In this document: in pieces, positions 1-9,516 of the stretch
Position numbering within the stretch: position 1 is the stretch's first letter
Layout of the letters: each line of letters starts with the position of its first letter
Assembly: GCA_031271045.1 (NCBI GenBank)
Contig: JAISWO010000040.1
Span: 1-50,715, forward strand
Origin: Tannerellaceae bacterium
GTDB taxonomy: Bacteria > Bacteroidota > Bacteroidia > Bacteroidales > Tannerellaceae
Length of the DNA stretch: 50,715 nucleotides
Reading direction: 5' to 3'
Position numbers and translations under genes: made by a program
Notes under the pieces: generated by a model
What the model was told of the DNA's origin: nothing
What the model saw: the letters and a program-made list of their open reading frames with translations, nothing else
Database searches by the model: none

Positions 1-167
1 CTATGGGTAATAGTTTGAGTAATCTCAATCGAATCAAGCCGTGCCAAGGTTATATTTACCTCTTCAAGTGGATGTTTGTTTTCTGCATCAATTATACGGC
101 CTGTTATAGAAATAGGATAGGAACTCAAACTGAGAAAAAGTAGAGAGACGACAAATATAGTTTTCAT
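1..167 (-). CDS. N-terminus of an outer-membrane protein with a CarboxypepD_reg-like domain (partial)
   Basis: Read from ATG at 167 the first 55 residues begin MKTIFVVSLLFLSLSSYPIS, a typical signal peptide. They continue with ITGRIIDAENKHPLEEVNI, the opening strand of a carboxypeptidase-regulatory-like (CNA-B/DUF4480-type) beta-sandwich found at the N-terminus of many Bacteroidetes TonB-dependent receptors and outer-membrane barrel proteins. The rest lies left of the window, so whether this is a receptor or another barrel cannot be decided. Signal peptide and fold assignment are seen or family-based; the receptor role is inference. Confidence 0.6.
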   Translation of the reverse strand, partial: MKTIFVVSLLFLSLSSYPISITGRIIDAENKHPLEEVNITLARLDSIEITQTITH

Positions 168-275
168 AATTGTATATTAAAATGTAACTTACAGCTCTAT
201 TTTTTTGTTTTGAAAGAACCCTAATGATCAGCAATTTAGAGGAAAACTTCGCATGTTTATCTCTGGCTATGACTT

Positions 276-617
276 ATGACTACTAAGGTGCCGCACAAAA
301 ATACACAATTGATTGAAGTTTTACTCAATCATTTCGGGAGAAATATGAATTTAGCCCGAATCAAGTTCTTTGGCATGTTTATTTGTGCCTTATGCAAGGT
401 TCAAACGGGCTCTAAAAGCGACTCAAGTTTACGCAGGATTCAGCGATTCATGTTACGTTACGCCGAATACGGTTACATCGTGATAGGTCATTATCGCGTC
501 GCTTTCGCAATACGGCTTATGGTTGTGTTCGCAGGCGTCGCAGTTGTCGCCAATGGCGTGGCGGGTGAAAGGGTAGGGCGTAAATTTCTCATTCTGACAA
601 AAAAGTCATTTTTTTGA
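276..617 (+). pseudogene. Decayed IS4-type transposase, N-terminal fragment
   Basis: The reading frame contains NMNLARIKFFGMFICALCKVQT followed almost directly by DSSLRRIQRFM (about residues 24-60, here written as two neighbouring blocks: LARIKFFGMFICALCKVQT and SSLRRIQRFM). Both are hallmark N-terminal motifs of the roughly 390-residue Bacteroides IS4-type transposases, where I recall about 15-20 more residues between them. The fragment therefore has an internal deletion of that spacer. After RYA the frame (to 617) no longer resembles a transposase, and the DDE catalytic core is absent. It is a relic without function. No terminal inverted repeats were recognised. The interval 168-275 shows nothing I can identify. 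Confidence 0.7.
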
Positions 618-650
618 AGGCTTTTATATGTGTGGTTGAATAGCAACCGT

Positions 651-658
651 TATATTTG
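651..658 (+). promoter_or_regulatory. Bacteroidetes -7 box (TATATTTG) of the RND efflux operon
   Basis: TATATTTG matches the TAnnTTTG consensus of the Bacteroidetes primary sigma factor. It lies 50 bases before the ATG at 709. No convincing TTTG -33 element is present at the usual spacing. Confidence 0.6.
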
Positions 659-708
659 CAGATTGATTATTTTAACAGGTAACATACTAAGTAAAAAACC
701 AGCATATT

Positions 709-1776
709 ATGAAGTTTTCTAATTTTCTTATTGTAATAATGTGGCTGCTTACGGGAGTAGCGGCTTGTTCGGGAAGTAAGGATCGTGCGGAGGAAGAGCA
801 AAATGTGGAAACATTGCTGCCGGAAACAGGAAACGGGGTCACAGTGGAAACACTCCAACTGTCTGACTTTAACCATGAACTCGTCAGTAACGGTAAGCTG
901 GCCTCCGGCAAATCAGCCGACCTGCACTTCGAGTCGGCCGAACCGCTTGCCGCTGTCTGGGTAAAGAACGGCGACTGGGTCACGCAAGGCCAGAAGCTGG
1001 CAGAACTGGCCTCCTTCCGTTTATCCAACAAAGCCTTCCAGGCAAAGGACGCTTTAGACAGAGCCCGTCTGGAAATGCAAGACGTCTTGATAGGACAAGG
1101 CTATACGCCCGCAGATTCCGCTCAAACGCCTCCCGCTACGCTGCAACTGGCTCGCACCCGGAGCGGATACGACCAGGCGCTGGCGCAATACGAACTGGCG
1201 GCATACGAAGAACAACGGGCCGTACTGACGGCGCCTTTTGACGGTACTGTAGCTAATCTGTTTGCCAAGCCCTTCAATATGGCTTCTACGTCGGAGGCTT
1301 TTTGCACCATCATAGATACGCGCAATCTGGAAGTCTCCTTTACCGTGCTCGAAGGCGAAGCTTCCCTTATCCAAGTGGGCGACAACGTAAAAGTAACTCC
1401 TTTCTCCCTGCCCGACGGAAGAACGGAAGGACGCATCTCCGAAATCAATCCCATCGTAGACGAGAACGGCATGGTGCGCGTAAAAGCCTCTGTTGCCAAT
1501 CCGGGTAAGAGGCTCCTCGACGGAATGAACGTACGCATCCATATCCAGCGTTTAGTGGGGAAACAATTGGTTGTCCCCAAAGAAGCCGTGGTGCTTCGTT
1601 CGGGGAAACAGGTCGTCTTTACGTTTGTCGAAGGGAAAGCGTATTGGAACTACGTACAGACCGGACTGGAAAATGCCGGTAGCTACACCATCACCGAAGG
1701 ACTGAAAGAAGGCGATATAATCATTACAAGCGGGAACATCAATCTGGCGCATGAAAGCGCTGTATCGGTATTATGA
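709..1776 (+). CDS. RND efflux periplasmic adaptor (membrane fusion protein), lipoprotein
   Basis: This 355-residue protein is an HlyD/AcrA-type adaptor that would link an inner-membrane RND pump to an outer-membrane TolC-like channel. It starts with a lipoprotein signal ending in LLTGVAAC, so Cys20 would be acylated and the protein anchored to a membrane. The biotinyl-lipoyl-like half motifs are visible around VWVKNGDWVTQGQKLAEL (residues ~82-100) and AVLTAPFDGTVANLFAKPF (~165-185), with a short helical hairpin between them. A beta-barrel domain follows (GDNVKVTPFSLPDGRTEGRI) and then a membrane-proximal domain with VVPKEAVVLRSGKQVVF. The hairpin is short, as in many Bacteroidetes adaptors. 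The stop overlaps the start of the next gene (ATGA), showing translational coupling. The exported substrate cannot be predicted. Confidence 0.9.
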   Translation: MKFSNFLIVIMWLLTGVAACSGSKDRAEEEQNVETLLPETGNGVTVETLQLSDFNHELVSNGKLASGKSADLHFESAEPLAAVWVKNGDWVTQGQKLAELASFRLSNKAFQAKDALDRARLEMQDVLIGQGYTPADSAQTPPATLQLARTRSGYDQALAQYELAAYEEQRAVLTAPFDGTVANLFAKPFNMASTSEAFCTIIDTRNLEVSFTVLEGEASLIQVGDNVKVTPFSLPDGRTEGRISEINPIVDENGMVRVKASVANPGKRLLDGMNVRIHIQRLVGKQLVVPKEAVVLRSGKQVVFTFVEGKAYWNYVQTGLENAGSYTITEGLKEGDIIITSGNINLAHESAVSVL

Positions 1777-4700
1777 TAAAGTTTCTATTAGACCGTCCGA
1801 TTGCCGTATTGATGGCTTTTACGGCCTGTTTTATCATAGGGCTGACGACGTATTTTACCCTGCCGGTATCCTTGTTGCCCGACATTGCGATCCCCGAAAT
1901 TACCGTGCAGGCCGTGGGCACCGAGACATCTGCCAGGGAACTGGAAAATACGGTGATGAAACCCATCCGCCAGCAACTGATGCAGGTAAGCAGGCTGCGC
2001 GACATCCGGAGCGAAACGCGCGACGGCGGGGGGATCATACGCCTGAGCTTCGACTTCGGTACCAATACCGACCTGGCCTTTATCGAAGTGAATGAAAAGA
2101 TAGACGCCGCCATGAACTACCTCCCGCGCGAGACCGAACGCCCCAGGGTGATCAAAGCCAGCGCTACGGACATACCGGTCTTTTGCCTCAACCTGACGCT
2201 GGCCGGAGAGGGGGGAGAGGCCGACTTCCTCGCGCTCTCGGAATTTGCGGAAATGGTCATCAAACGGCGGATAGAACAACTGCCGGAGGTAGCCATGGTC
2301 GACATAACGGGGACGGCTACCCAGCAGGTACAGATACGGCCCGACATAAAGTGGATGGAAACGGCAGACATCACGCTCAGCGACCTGGAAGAAGCCATCT
2401 CCGCCAGCAATATAGAGCCGGGCAGCATGACGGTGCGCGACGGGTACTATGAATACAACATCCGCTTCTCTACCCTGCTCCGCACGGCGGAGGATGTGGA
2501 GAATATCTATATACGCAAGGGAGAGCGCCTCTTTCAGCTCAAGGATATGGCCCGGGTGGCAGTGACGCCGGTGAAGGAAACCGGCGTCTCGCTCTCGAAC
2601 GGGAAACGGGCAGTCACCTTAGCCGTCATCAAGCAAGCCGACGAGAATATGGATGCAATGAAGGAGTCGCTTCAGGAAGTCGTCGATTACTTCTCGGCCG
2701 TCTATCCGGAGATTGAGTTCAGCATCACGCGCAACCAGACGCAGCTACTGGACTTCACGATCTCCAACCTCAAGCAGAACCTTTCCCTGGGGTTTATCTT
2801 TATCTGTATCGTAGCTATCCTCTTCCTTGGAGATGTGAAGAGTCCGGCTATTATCGGCCTGAGCATGATTGTCAGTCTGGTGGTTTGCTTCCTGTTCTTC
2901 TATCTTTTCCACGTATCGCTGAACATCATATCGTTGGCCGGGCTGATACTGGCGCTGGGGATGATGGTGGACAGCTCGATTGTGGTGACCGAGAATATTG
3001 CCCAGTACCGGGCGATGGGATATTCGCTCGACGAATCGTGTGCCAGAGGGACGAACGAAGTCCTCACGCCGATGCTGAGTTCTACCTTTACGACGATTGT
3101 TGTCTTCGTCCCCCTGGTGTTTCTGAGCGGGATTGCCGGCGCTATTTTCCGCGACCAGGCGTTTGCCGTTACCGTGGGGCTGATCGTCTCGTATTTTACG
3201 GGGATCATGCTGCTGCCGGTATTGTATAAGATGGTGAAAGGCGCCGGCAGCAGGAAGTCAGTCACGGAGAAGTCCTCCGCCGGAGGGCTGTGGGAGCGTT
3301 TCTACGACGCCGGCATCCGTCTGGTGTTCCGCCATAAGGTGTCGAGCCTTTTGTTGTTGCTGGCTTCGATGCCTTTATGCGTACTGCTCTTTTACGAGAT
3401 ACCCAAGAGCCGGATGCCGGATATAGAACAAAACGAACTGATCGCCCTTATCGAATGGAACGAGAACATCCATATCGACGAGAACCGGGCGCGCGTTGAC
3501 GCCCTCTTCAGGGAGATGAAGGAAAAAGGCATCGAATATACCGCCTATGTAGGTAGCCAGCAATTCCTGCTCAATCGCGACCGCGACCGGTCTCTCTCCG
3601 AAGCAGAGCTTTACTTCAAGGCGCCGGAACCCTCAGACATACCCCCTCTCGAGGAGAAGATAAGGGCGTGGCTCCAGACGTACTACCCGGCGTCGGTCTT
3701 TTCCTTTGCCCCGCCGGAGACGGTGTTCGAGAAGCTGTTCGTCACCGGCGAAGCCGATATCGTCGCCGGGCTTTATCCCCGCAACCGGACGGAAACGCCT
3801 ACCCCGACCAGGATTCATCAATTAGAGACGAAGATAAAGGAATCGACCGCCCTTGTTCCTACAGGCGTGGCCTTCGATAACCAGTACAATATCACGATCG
3901 ACCTCCGGAAGCTGCTCCTCTACAATGTGGATTACAGCGATGTATACCGCACGCTGCGCATGACTTTCCGCGATAACGAAGCCGGCACGCTCCGTTCCTA
4001 CCAGCAATATATCCCCATCGTGATTGCCGGCGACGCGCAATCCATCGACGAGATGATGCGCAACACGATGGTGAAGGCCGTCCCCCTGGCCTCCCTTGTC
4101 AGCATTACGCCGGGCGAAGACCTGAAGACCATTACGGCCGGCAAGAACGGCGAATACATCCCCTTCCAATTCTATGACGTCCGGGATGCCGCCAAGCTGA
4201 TGGACGACGTCAGGAACAGTGTCCGCTACGCTTCAGCCGCCACAGGACAGGAAGGAGCCCTGGGAGCAGAGGCAGAGATAAAGAGCGACTGGGACGTCGA
4301 ATTCTCCGGAAGCTTCTTCTCCAACCGGCAGATGTTGAACGAGCTGGTCGTTATCCTGCTCATCTCTATCCTGCTGATGTATTTCATCCTGGCTGCGCAA
4401 TTCGAGAGCTTCCTGCAACCGCTCATCGTACTGCTGGAGATACCCATCGACGTAGCGGCGGCGCTCTTGCTGCTATCCCTCTGCGGACATACGCTGAACC
4501 TGATGAGCGCCATCGGCATCGTCGTCACGTGCAGTATCATCATCAACGACTCCATCCTCAAGCTCGACGCCATCAACGTACTGCGCAAAGCCGGCATGCC
4601 GCTCCTGGAAGCCATACACGAAGCCGGACGCCGGCGCTTGCGCCCCATTGTGATGACGTCGCTCACCAGTATCCTGGCCATGGTGCCGCTCCTCTTCTCC

Positions 4701-4829
4701 TTCGACATGGGGAGCGAGCTGCAAAAGCCCCTTTCCTTAGCCATGATAGCCGCCATGTCGGTCGGAACGCTGGTCAGTCTGTTTATTATCCCCCTGGTTT
4801 ATTGGTTTATTTATAAGAAAGAGCAATGA
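1773..4829 (+). CDS. RND efflux transporter permease (first of two in the operon)
   Basis: A 1018-residue inner-membrane RND pump of the AcrB/MexB/CusA superfamily, full length. It shows an N-terminal transmembrane helix, a first periplasmic loop (VSLLPDIAIPEITVQAVG), TM2-6 (residues ~335-480), a second large periplasmic loop and TM8-12 at the end. The TM4 motif reads GMMVDSSIVVTENI: Asp400 corresponds to AcrB Asp407, but the AcrB Asp408 position is Ser401. The TM10 region reads GIVVTCSIIINDSI, so the AcrB Lys940 equivalent is also absent. Loss of the second Asp and the Lys is common in Bacteroidetes RND pumps, so the protein is probably functional with a variant proton relay. It overlaps both neighbours by 4 bases. 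Drug, metal or lipid substrate is not evident. Confidence 0.92.
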   Translation: MIKFLLDRPIAVLMAFTACFIIGLTTYFTLPVSLLPDIAIPEITVQAVGTETSARELENTVMKPIRQQLMQVSRLRDIRSETRDGGGIIRLSFDFGTNTDLAFIEVNEKIDAAMNYLPRETERPRVIKASATDIPVFCLNLTLAGEGGEADFLALSEFAEMVIKRRIEQLPEVAMVDITGTATQQVQIRPDIKWMETADITLSDLEEAISASNIEPGSMTVRDGYYEYNIRFSTLLRTAEDVENIYIRKGERLFQLKDMARVAVTPVKETGVSLSNGKRAVTLAVIKQADENMDAMKESLQEVVDYFSAVYPEIEFSITRNQTQLLDFTISNLKQNLSLGFIFICIVAILFLGDVKSPAIIGLSMIVSLVVCFLFFYLFHVSLNIISLAGLILALGMMVDSSIVVTENIAQYRAMGYSLDESCARGTNEVLTPMLSSTFTTIVVFVPLVFLSGIAGAIFRDQAFAVTVGLIVSYFTGIMLLPVLYKMVKGAGSRKSVTEKSSAGGLWERFYDAGIRLVFRHKVSSLLLLLASMPLCVLLFYEIPKSRMPDIEQNELIALIEWNENIHIDENRARVDALFREMKEKGIEYTAYVGSQQFLLNRDRDRSLSEAELYFKAPEPSDIPPLEEKIRAWLQTYYPASVFSFAPPETVFEKLFVTGEADIVAGLYPRNRTETPTPTRIHQLETKIKESTALVPTGVAFDNQYNITIDLRKLLLYNVDYSDVYRTLRMTFRDNEAGTLRSYQQYIPIVIAGDAQSIDEMMRNTMVKAVPLASLVSITPGEDLKTITAGKNGEYIPFQFYDVRDAAKLMDDVRNSVRYASAATGQEGALGAEAEIKSDWDVEFSGSFFSNRQMLNELVVILLISILLMYFILAAQFESFLQPLIVLLEIPIDVAAALLLLSLCGHTLNLMSAIGIVVTCSIIINDSILKLDAINVLRKAGMPLLEAIHEAGRRRLRPIVMTSLTSILAMVPLLFSFDMGSELQKPLSLAMIAAMSVGTLVSLFIIPLVYWFIYKKEQ

Positions 4830-6328
4830 AGAGAGCCATGTTTATCATCCTGCCGCTTACCGGCCTGCTGGCGTTATGGCCGGGCCGGCGTGCGGATGCG
4901 CAGGTCGTCCTGTCGCTGGAGCAGACCATTCATCTGGCAGCCGACAGTTCGCTGGAGGCCTTCCGGAGCCGGAACGTCTACTTAGCCGGTTACTGGCAGT
5001 TCCGCACCTACCGCGCCGGACGCCTGCCCCGCCTGACGCTCAACCTGACCCCCGCACAATATTACCGCGACATCACACGGCGGTACGACTCCAACGAAGA
5101 TATCGACGTCTATCGCCGCCAACAGTCCTTCTATTCCTACGGAGGGCTGGAAGTGAGGCAGAACTTCGACCCGCTGGGAGGCAGCTTCTTCCTCAACAGC
5201 GACCTGGGATATATGCGTAATTTCGGCGACAATACCTACACGCAGTTTACTTCCGTCCCCATCCGCATCGGATACGTGCAGGACCTTATCGGATACAACC
5301 CCTTCCGCTGGGAGCGCAGGATAGAACCGCTGAAGTACGAAAAGGCCCGGAAAGAACTCGTCTATAACCTTGAGCAGGTGAGCGAGCAAGCCACGACCGC
5401 CTTCTTCGACCTCGCCCTGGCGCAGGCAGAGTACGACATGGCCCTCGACAACGTCGCCTCGACCGACACCCTCTACCGCACCGGCGAGCAGCGCCACAAA
5501 ATTGCCTCCATCACCCAGGCCGACTTGCTGACTCTCAGGCTCGACGCCGTCAATGCCCGCAATACCCTCCAGAACGCCGGCATCGCCCTTAAGCGAAGCA
5601 TGTTCGCCCTGGCCTCGTACCTGAACTTCGACAAGAATACCGACATACGTCTCCGCCTCCCCGGGCGACCCGTCAACCGGATCATCGACGCAGATAAGGC
5701 ACTGGCCTATGCCCGCGAAAACAACCCAACTTTCCTCGACCTCCAGCGGCAGATACTCGAAGCCCAACAGCAAGCCGACAAGACCCAAAAGGAAGCCCGC
5801 TTCAACGCCTCGGCCACCGCCAGTATCGGCTTTAATCAAGTAGCCGCCAGCTTGAGCAACGCCTACCGCAATCCCCTGCAACAGGACGTCATCTCCCTAT
5901 CCGTCTCCATCCCCCTGGTCGACTGGGGCATCCGCAAGGGAAAGTACAACATCGCCCGCAATACCTTGAACGTTACTCAGATTTCCGCCCGGCAACAGGA
6001 GGTGGCTATCGAAGAAGATATCATCATGACCGTAGGAGACTTCAATATCCGCCTGCAACTGATCATCAGCGCCGAGGAAGCCCTCGACCTGGCCCAGATG
6101 GCGTATGCCGAAACCAAGCAGCGCTTCATGATCGGAAAGGCCGACATCAACAGTCTCACTCTCTCGCTCAACCGGCGCCAGGAAGCCGAACGAAACTACA
6201 TCTCCGCCCTGCGCAACTACTGGCTGAGCTATTATAAAATACGCAAACTGACCTTGTTCGACTTCGAGATGAACGTCCCTCTCTCGCACTCTATCCTGCA
6301 TCATAACGAAGCCGAACAATGGGAATAG
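4826..6328 (+). CDS. TolC-family outer-membrane channel protein
   Basis: A 500-residue TolC/OEP-type protein with a cleavable signal peptide (MKRAMFIILPLTGLLALWPG, mature end near RRADAQ). Two long alpha-helical coiled-coil stretches sit at about 170-260 and 285-340, with repeats in the second half (VAIEEDIIMTVGDFNIRL and EALDLAQMAYAETKQRFMIG). The motif YRTGEQRHKIASITQADLL resembles the TolC repeat consensus. It would form the outer-membrane exit duct for the adaptor and the two flanking RND pumps. It is coupled to the preceding pump by a 4-base overlap and to the following pump by a 10-base overlap. Length and order of genes fit a complete tripartite system. Confidence 0.9.
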   Translation: MKRAMFIILPLTGLLALWPGRRADAQVVLSLEQTIHLAADSSLEAFRSRNVYLAGYWQFRTYRAGRLPRLTLNLTPAQYYRDITRRYDSNEDIDVYRRQQSFYSYGGLEVRQNFDPLGGSFFLNSDLGYMRNFGDNTYTQFTSVPIRIGYVQDLIGYNPFRWERRIEPLKYEKARKELVYNLEQVSEQATTAFFDLALAQAEYDMALDNVASTDTLYRTGEQRHKIASITQADLLTLRLDAVNARNTLQNAGIALKRSMFALASYLNFDKNTDIRLRLPGRPVNRIIDADKALAYARENNPTFLDLQRQILEAQQQADKTQKEARFNASATASIGFNQVAASLSNAYRNPLQQDVISLSVSIPLVDWGIRKGKYNIARNTLNVTQISARQQEVAIEEDIIMTVGDFNIRLQLIISAEEALDLAQMAYAETKQRFMIGKADINSLTLSLNRRQEAERNYISALRNYWLSYYKIRKLTLFDFEMNVPLSHSILHHNEAEQWE

Positions 6329-9300
6329 ATCCGCATCGAAAGAGGCCGGAGAGACGCTTCTCCGTCATACTCATCTTCATCTGTATGGCCCTGGCCGGGA
6401 TCGCCTTTATCCCCCTGCTGCCCATTAAGCTGGAACCCTCCTACACCTTGCCCCGGCTGATGATCCGCTACGATATGCCCAATCACTCGGCGCGGGTGAT
6501 CGAGATAGAAGTTACCTCCCGCCTCGAAGCCATGCTGGCGCGTATCAAAGGAATCAAAGAAATCGAATCCACCTCAGGCAACGGATGGGGCCGCATCACC
6601 ATCGAGTTCGACAAACATACCGACATCGACGCCGCCCGCTTCGAGGCCTCCACCATTGTCCGCCAGACCTGGCCCGGCTTGCCCGACGGACTGACCTACC
6701 CCGTCCTGGAGATGAGCCGCCCCGACGACGAAGAAACGCGCCCCTTCATCAGCTACACCATCAATGCCGCCGCCTCCCCCATCCTGATACAACGTTTCGC
6801 CGAAAACCGCATCAAACCCTCCCTGGCCGGCATACCGGGCGTCTACCGCATCGACATCAGCGGCGCCACCCCGATGGAATGGAGGCTTGAGTACGACAGT
6901 CGACAGCTCTTCGCCCTCGGCATCACGCCGACCGGCATACAAGACGCCATCCGGACCCATTACAACCGCGAGTCGCTCGGCATCGCCCGTATTCGCAGCG
7001 AAAGCAGCGAATGGATACGACTCGCCCTCGTCCCCGACCCCGGCGAGCAGGCAGAGGAAGGCTTCGACGCCGCCCGCATCAGTCTCGCCGCCGCCGACGG
7101 GACGATCGTCCGCCTCGACCGCCTGCTGAAAGTGAGCCGCCGGGAAGAACCTCCCCGCAGCTACTACCGCATCAACGGCCTGAACTCCATCTACCTCTCC
7201 ATTCGCGCCGAAGAAACAGCCAACCAACTGGAGCTGGCCGCCAGGGTAAAGGCCGGCATGGAAGACATCCGCGCCCTCCTCCCCGCCGGATACGAGATAC
7301 ACGTCAGCTACGACGCCACCGACTATATCCGCGAGGAACTGAACAAGATCTATATCCGTACCGGGATGACGGTGCTCATCCTCCTCCTTTTCGTACTGCT
7401 CATCACCCGCAGCTTGCGCTACCTTCTGCTGATCGTCTCCAGCCTGACGGTCAATATCTGCATCTCGGTCATCTTCTACTACCTCCTGGGGCTGGAGATG
7501 CAGCTCTATTCGCTGGCCGGCGTGACCATCTCGCTGAGCCTGATCATCGACAATACGATTGTCATGAGCGACCATATCCGCAAACACCACAACCGAAACG
7601 CCTTCCTGCCCATCCTTGCCGCAACGCTGACCACCATCGGCGCCTTGGCCATCATCTTCTTCCTCGACGAACGCATACGCATCAACCTCCAGGACTTTGC
7701 CGCGGTGGTGATCATCAACTTGGCCGTATCCTTAGCCATCGCCCTCTTCTTCGTCCCGGCCCTATCCGACTTCCGCCCGGCCGGGCAACGACGCTCCGGG
7801 CGATGGGTCAGCAAGCTGCAACTCCTCTTCTCGCGCTATTACCTGCGTCAGATGGCCTTCTTCTGTCGCTGGCGCAAGACGGCCTGCCTCGTCCTGGCCC
7901 TCGCCTTCGGCCTGCCCTTCTTCATGCTCCCGGACAAAATAGACAAGAAGAGCAACCAAACCTACTCCCACCTCGAATCCCGCCTGATCAGCAAGTACAA
8001 CCAACTGTTCACCGGCGAGACCGTCAAGGAAAAGGTCAGACCCATCGTCGAGAAAGCCCTCGGAGGCACCCTGCGCCTCTTTGTGCAGAAGGTCTACGAA
8101 GGCAGCTACTTCACGCAGCGCGGCGAAACCGTCCTCACCGTCACCGCCTCACTCCCCAACGGCACGACGCTCGACCAGATGAACAACCTCATCAGCCGCA
8201 TGGAAGCCTACCTGAGCGCCCACTCCGAAATCCGACAGTTCCAAACCTCCATCCGCAACGCCCGACAGGCGCGCATCGACATCGTCTTCACCAAAGAAAG
8301 CGAACGAAGCGGATTCCCCTATGTCCTGAAAAGCCGCATCATCGCCAAAGCCCTCGAACTCGGCGGCGGTAGCTGGAATGTCTACGGACTGGCCGACCAG
8401 GGCTTCAGCAACGACGTCCGCGAGACTGCCGGCAACTACCGCATCGAACTCATGGGTTACAACTACGACGAACTGTATCGCCGCGCCGAAGAACTCCGCG
8501 ACACCTTGCTCACCTACCGTCGCACAAAGGAAGTCCTGATCAACGCCGAATTCTCTTACTGGAAAGATGACTACCGCGAGTTCTACTTCAAGCTCAACAA
8601 AGCCCGCCTGGCCGAGGCGAACCTCCGCCCCGTCGAGCTCTTCTCCTCGCTGCACACCGTCTTCGGACGAGATATATACGCCGGCAATATCATTGTCGAC
8701 AGCGAAACCGAACGCCTCAGGCTCAACTCCCGGCAGGCCGACCAGTACGATGTCTGGAACATGCTCCACGGCCCCCAATCCCTGACCAAGACCTCCTACA
8801 AACCCGACGCACTGGCCACAGTCGAGAAAGAACAAATGCCCCAGAACGTCGCCAAGGTCAACCAACAGTACCGCCTCTGCCTCCAATACGAATACATCGG
8901 CGCATCCAGCCAGGGCAACAAGATACAGAAGGGCATCCTCGCAAACTTCAACGCCTCCCTGCCGATGGGATACAGCGCCGAGTCGCAATCCTCCTACTAC
9001 TACTGGAGCCAGGAGGAGAACCGGCAATACTTATTGCTGCTGCTCATCGTCGTCATCATCTTCTTCACAAGCAGCATCCTGTTCAATTCACTTCGCCAGC
9101 CGCTCGCCATCATTTTCGTGATCCCGGTCTCCTATATCGGCGTCTTCCTCACCTTCTACTCCTTCCGGCTCAACTTCGACCAGGGCGGATTCGCGTCATT
9201 CGTCCTCCTGTGCGGCATCACAATCAACGCCAGCATCTACATCCTGAACGAATACAACAAAATCCGCCTCCGCAAGCCGCTCATCTCCCCCCATCGCGCC

Positions 9301-9516
9301 TACCTGAAGGCCTGGAACGCCAAAATCATGCCCATCTTCCTGACGGTCGTCTCCACCGTCCTGGGTTTCATCCCCTTCATGCTGGGGCCCGACAGGGAAG
9401 CCTTCTGGTTCCCCCTTGCCGCCGGCACCATTGGCGGCCTGCTGATGTCCTTAGCCGGCATCTTCTTCTACCTTCCGATCTTCGTCCTGCCCCGCCACCC
9501 CCACCGCCCAAAATAA
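6319..9516 (+). CDS. RND efflux transporter permease (second, divergent)
   Basis: A 1065-residue second RND pump, clearly paralogous in architecture but divergent in sequence from the one at 1773. N-terminal TM1 is RRFSVILIFICMALAGIAF, followed by a periplasmic loop with LEPSYTLPRLMIRYDMPNHS. The TM4 motif is SLIIDNTIVMSDHI, so the first relay Asp (411) is kept and the second is Asn412. TM10 has GITINASIYILNEY. Two RND genes in one operon suggest either a heteromeric pump (as in MdtBC) or two pumps sharing one adaptor and channel; this is inference. The stop codon (9514-9516) directly abuts repeat array A. It overlaps the TolC-like gene by 10 bases. Confidence 0.88.
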   Translation: MGIDPHRKRPERRFSVILIFICMALAGIAFIPLLPIKLEPSYTLPRLMIRYDMPNHSARVIEIEVTSRLEAMLARIKGIKEIESTSGNGWGRITIEFDKHTDIDAARFEASTIVRQTWPGLPDGLTYPVLEMSRPDDEETRPFISYTINAAASPILIQRFAENRIKPSLAGIPGVYRIDISGATPMEWRLEYDSRQLFALGITPTGIQDAIRTHYNRESLGIARIRSESSEWIRLALVPDPGEQAEEGFDAARISLAAADGTIVRLDRLLKVSRREEPPRSYYRINGLNSIYLSIRAEETANQLELAARVKAGMEDIRALLPAGYEIHVSYDATDYIREELNKIYIRTGMTVLILLLFVLLITRSLRYLLLIVSSLTVNICISVIFYYLLGLEMQLYSLAGVTISLSLIIDNTIVMSDHIRKHHNRNAFLPILAATLTTIGALAIIFFLDERIRINLQDFAAVVIINLAVSLAIALFFVPALSDFRPAGQRRSGRWVSKLQLLFSRYYLRQMAFFCRWRKTACLVLALAFGLPFFMLPDKIDKKSNQTYSHLESRLISKYNQLFTGETVKEKVRPIVEKALGGTLRLFVQKVYEGSYFTQRGETVLTVTASLPNGTTLDQMNNLISRMEAYLSAHSEIRQFQTSIRNARQARIDIVFTKESERSGFPYVLKSRIIAKALELGGGSWNVYGLADQGFSNDVRETAGNYRIELMGYNYDELYRRAEELRDTLLTYRRTKEVLINAEFSYWKDDYREFYFKLNKARLAEANLRPVELFSSLHTVFGRDIYAGNIIVDSETERLRLNSRQADQYDVWNMLHGPQSLTKTSYKPDALATVEKEQMPQNVAKVNQQYRLCLQYEYIGASSQGNKIQKGILANFNASLPMGYSAESQSSYYYWSQEENRQYLLLLLIVVIIFFTSSILFNSLRQPLAIIFVIPVSYIGVFLTFYSFRLNFDQGGFASFVLLCGITINASIYILNEYNKIRLRKPLISPHRAYLKAWNAKIMPIFLTVVSTVLGFIPFMLGPDREAFWFPLAAGTIGGLLMSLAGIFFYLPIFVLPRHPHRPK

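Noticed and set aside
585-617. Terminator-like TGAC/GTCA stem with T-run before the efflux operon
   Set aside because: The stem is only four base pairs, so a chance occurrence in AT-rich DNA is more likely.
1054-1580. Long antisense frames inside the RND, receptor, SusC and parE genes
   Set aside because: High-GC codon bias keeps antisense frames open; none shows a recognisable family or start signal.
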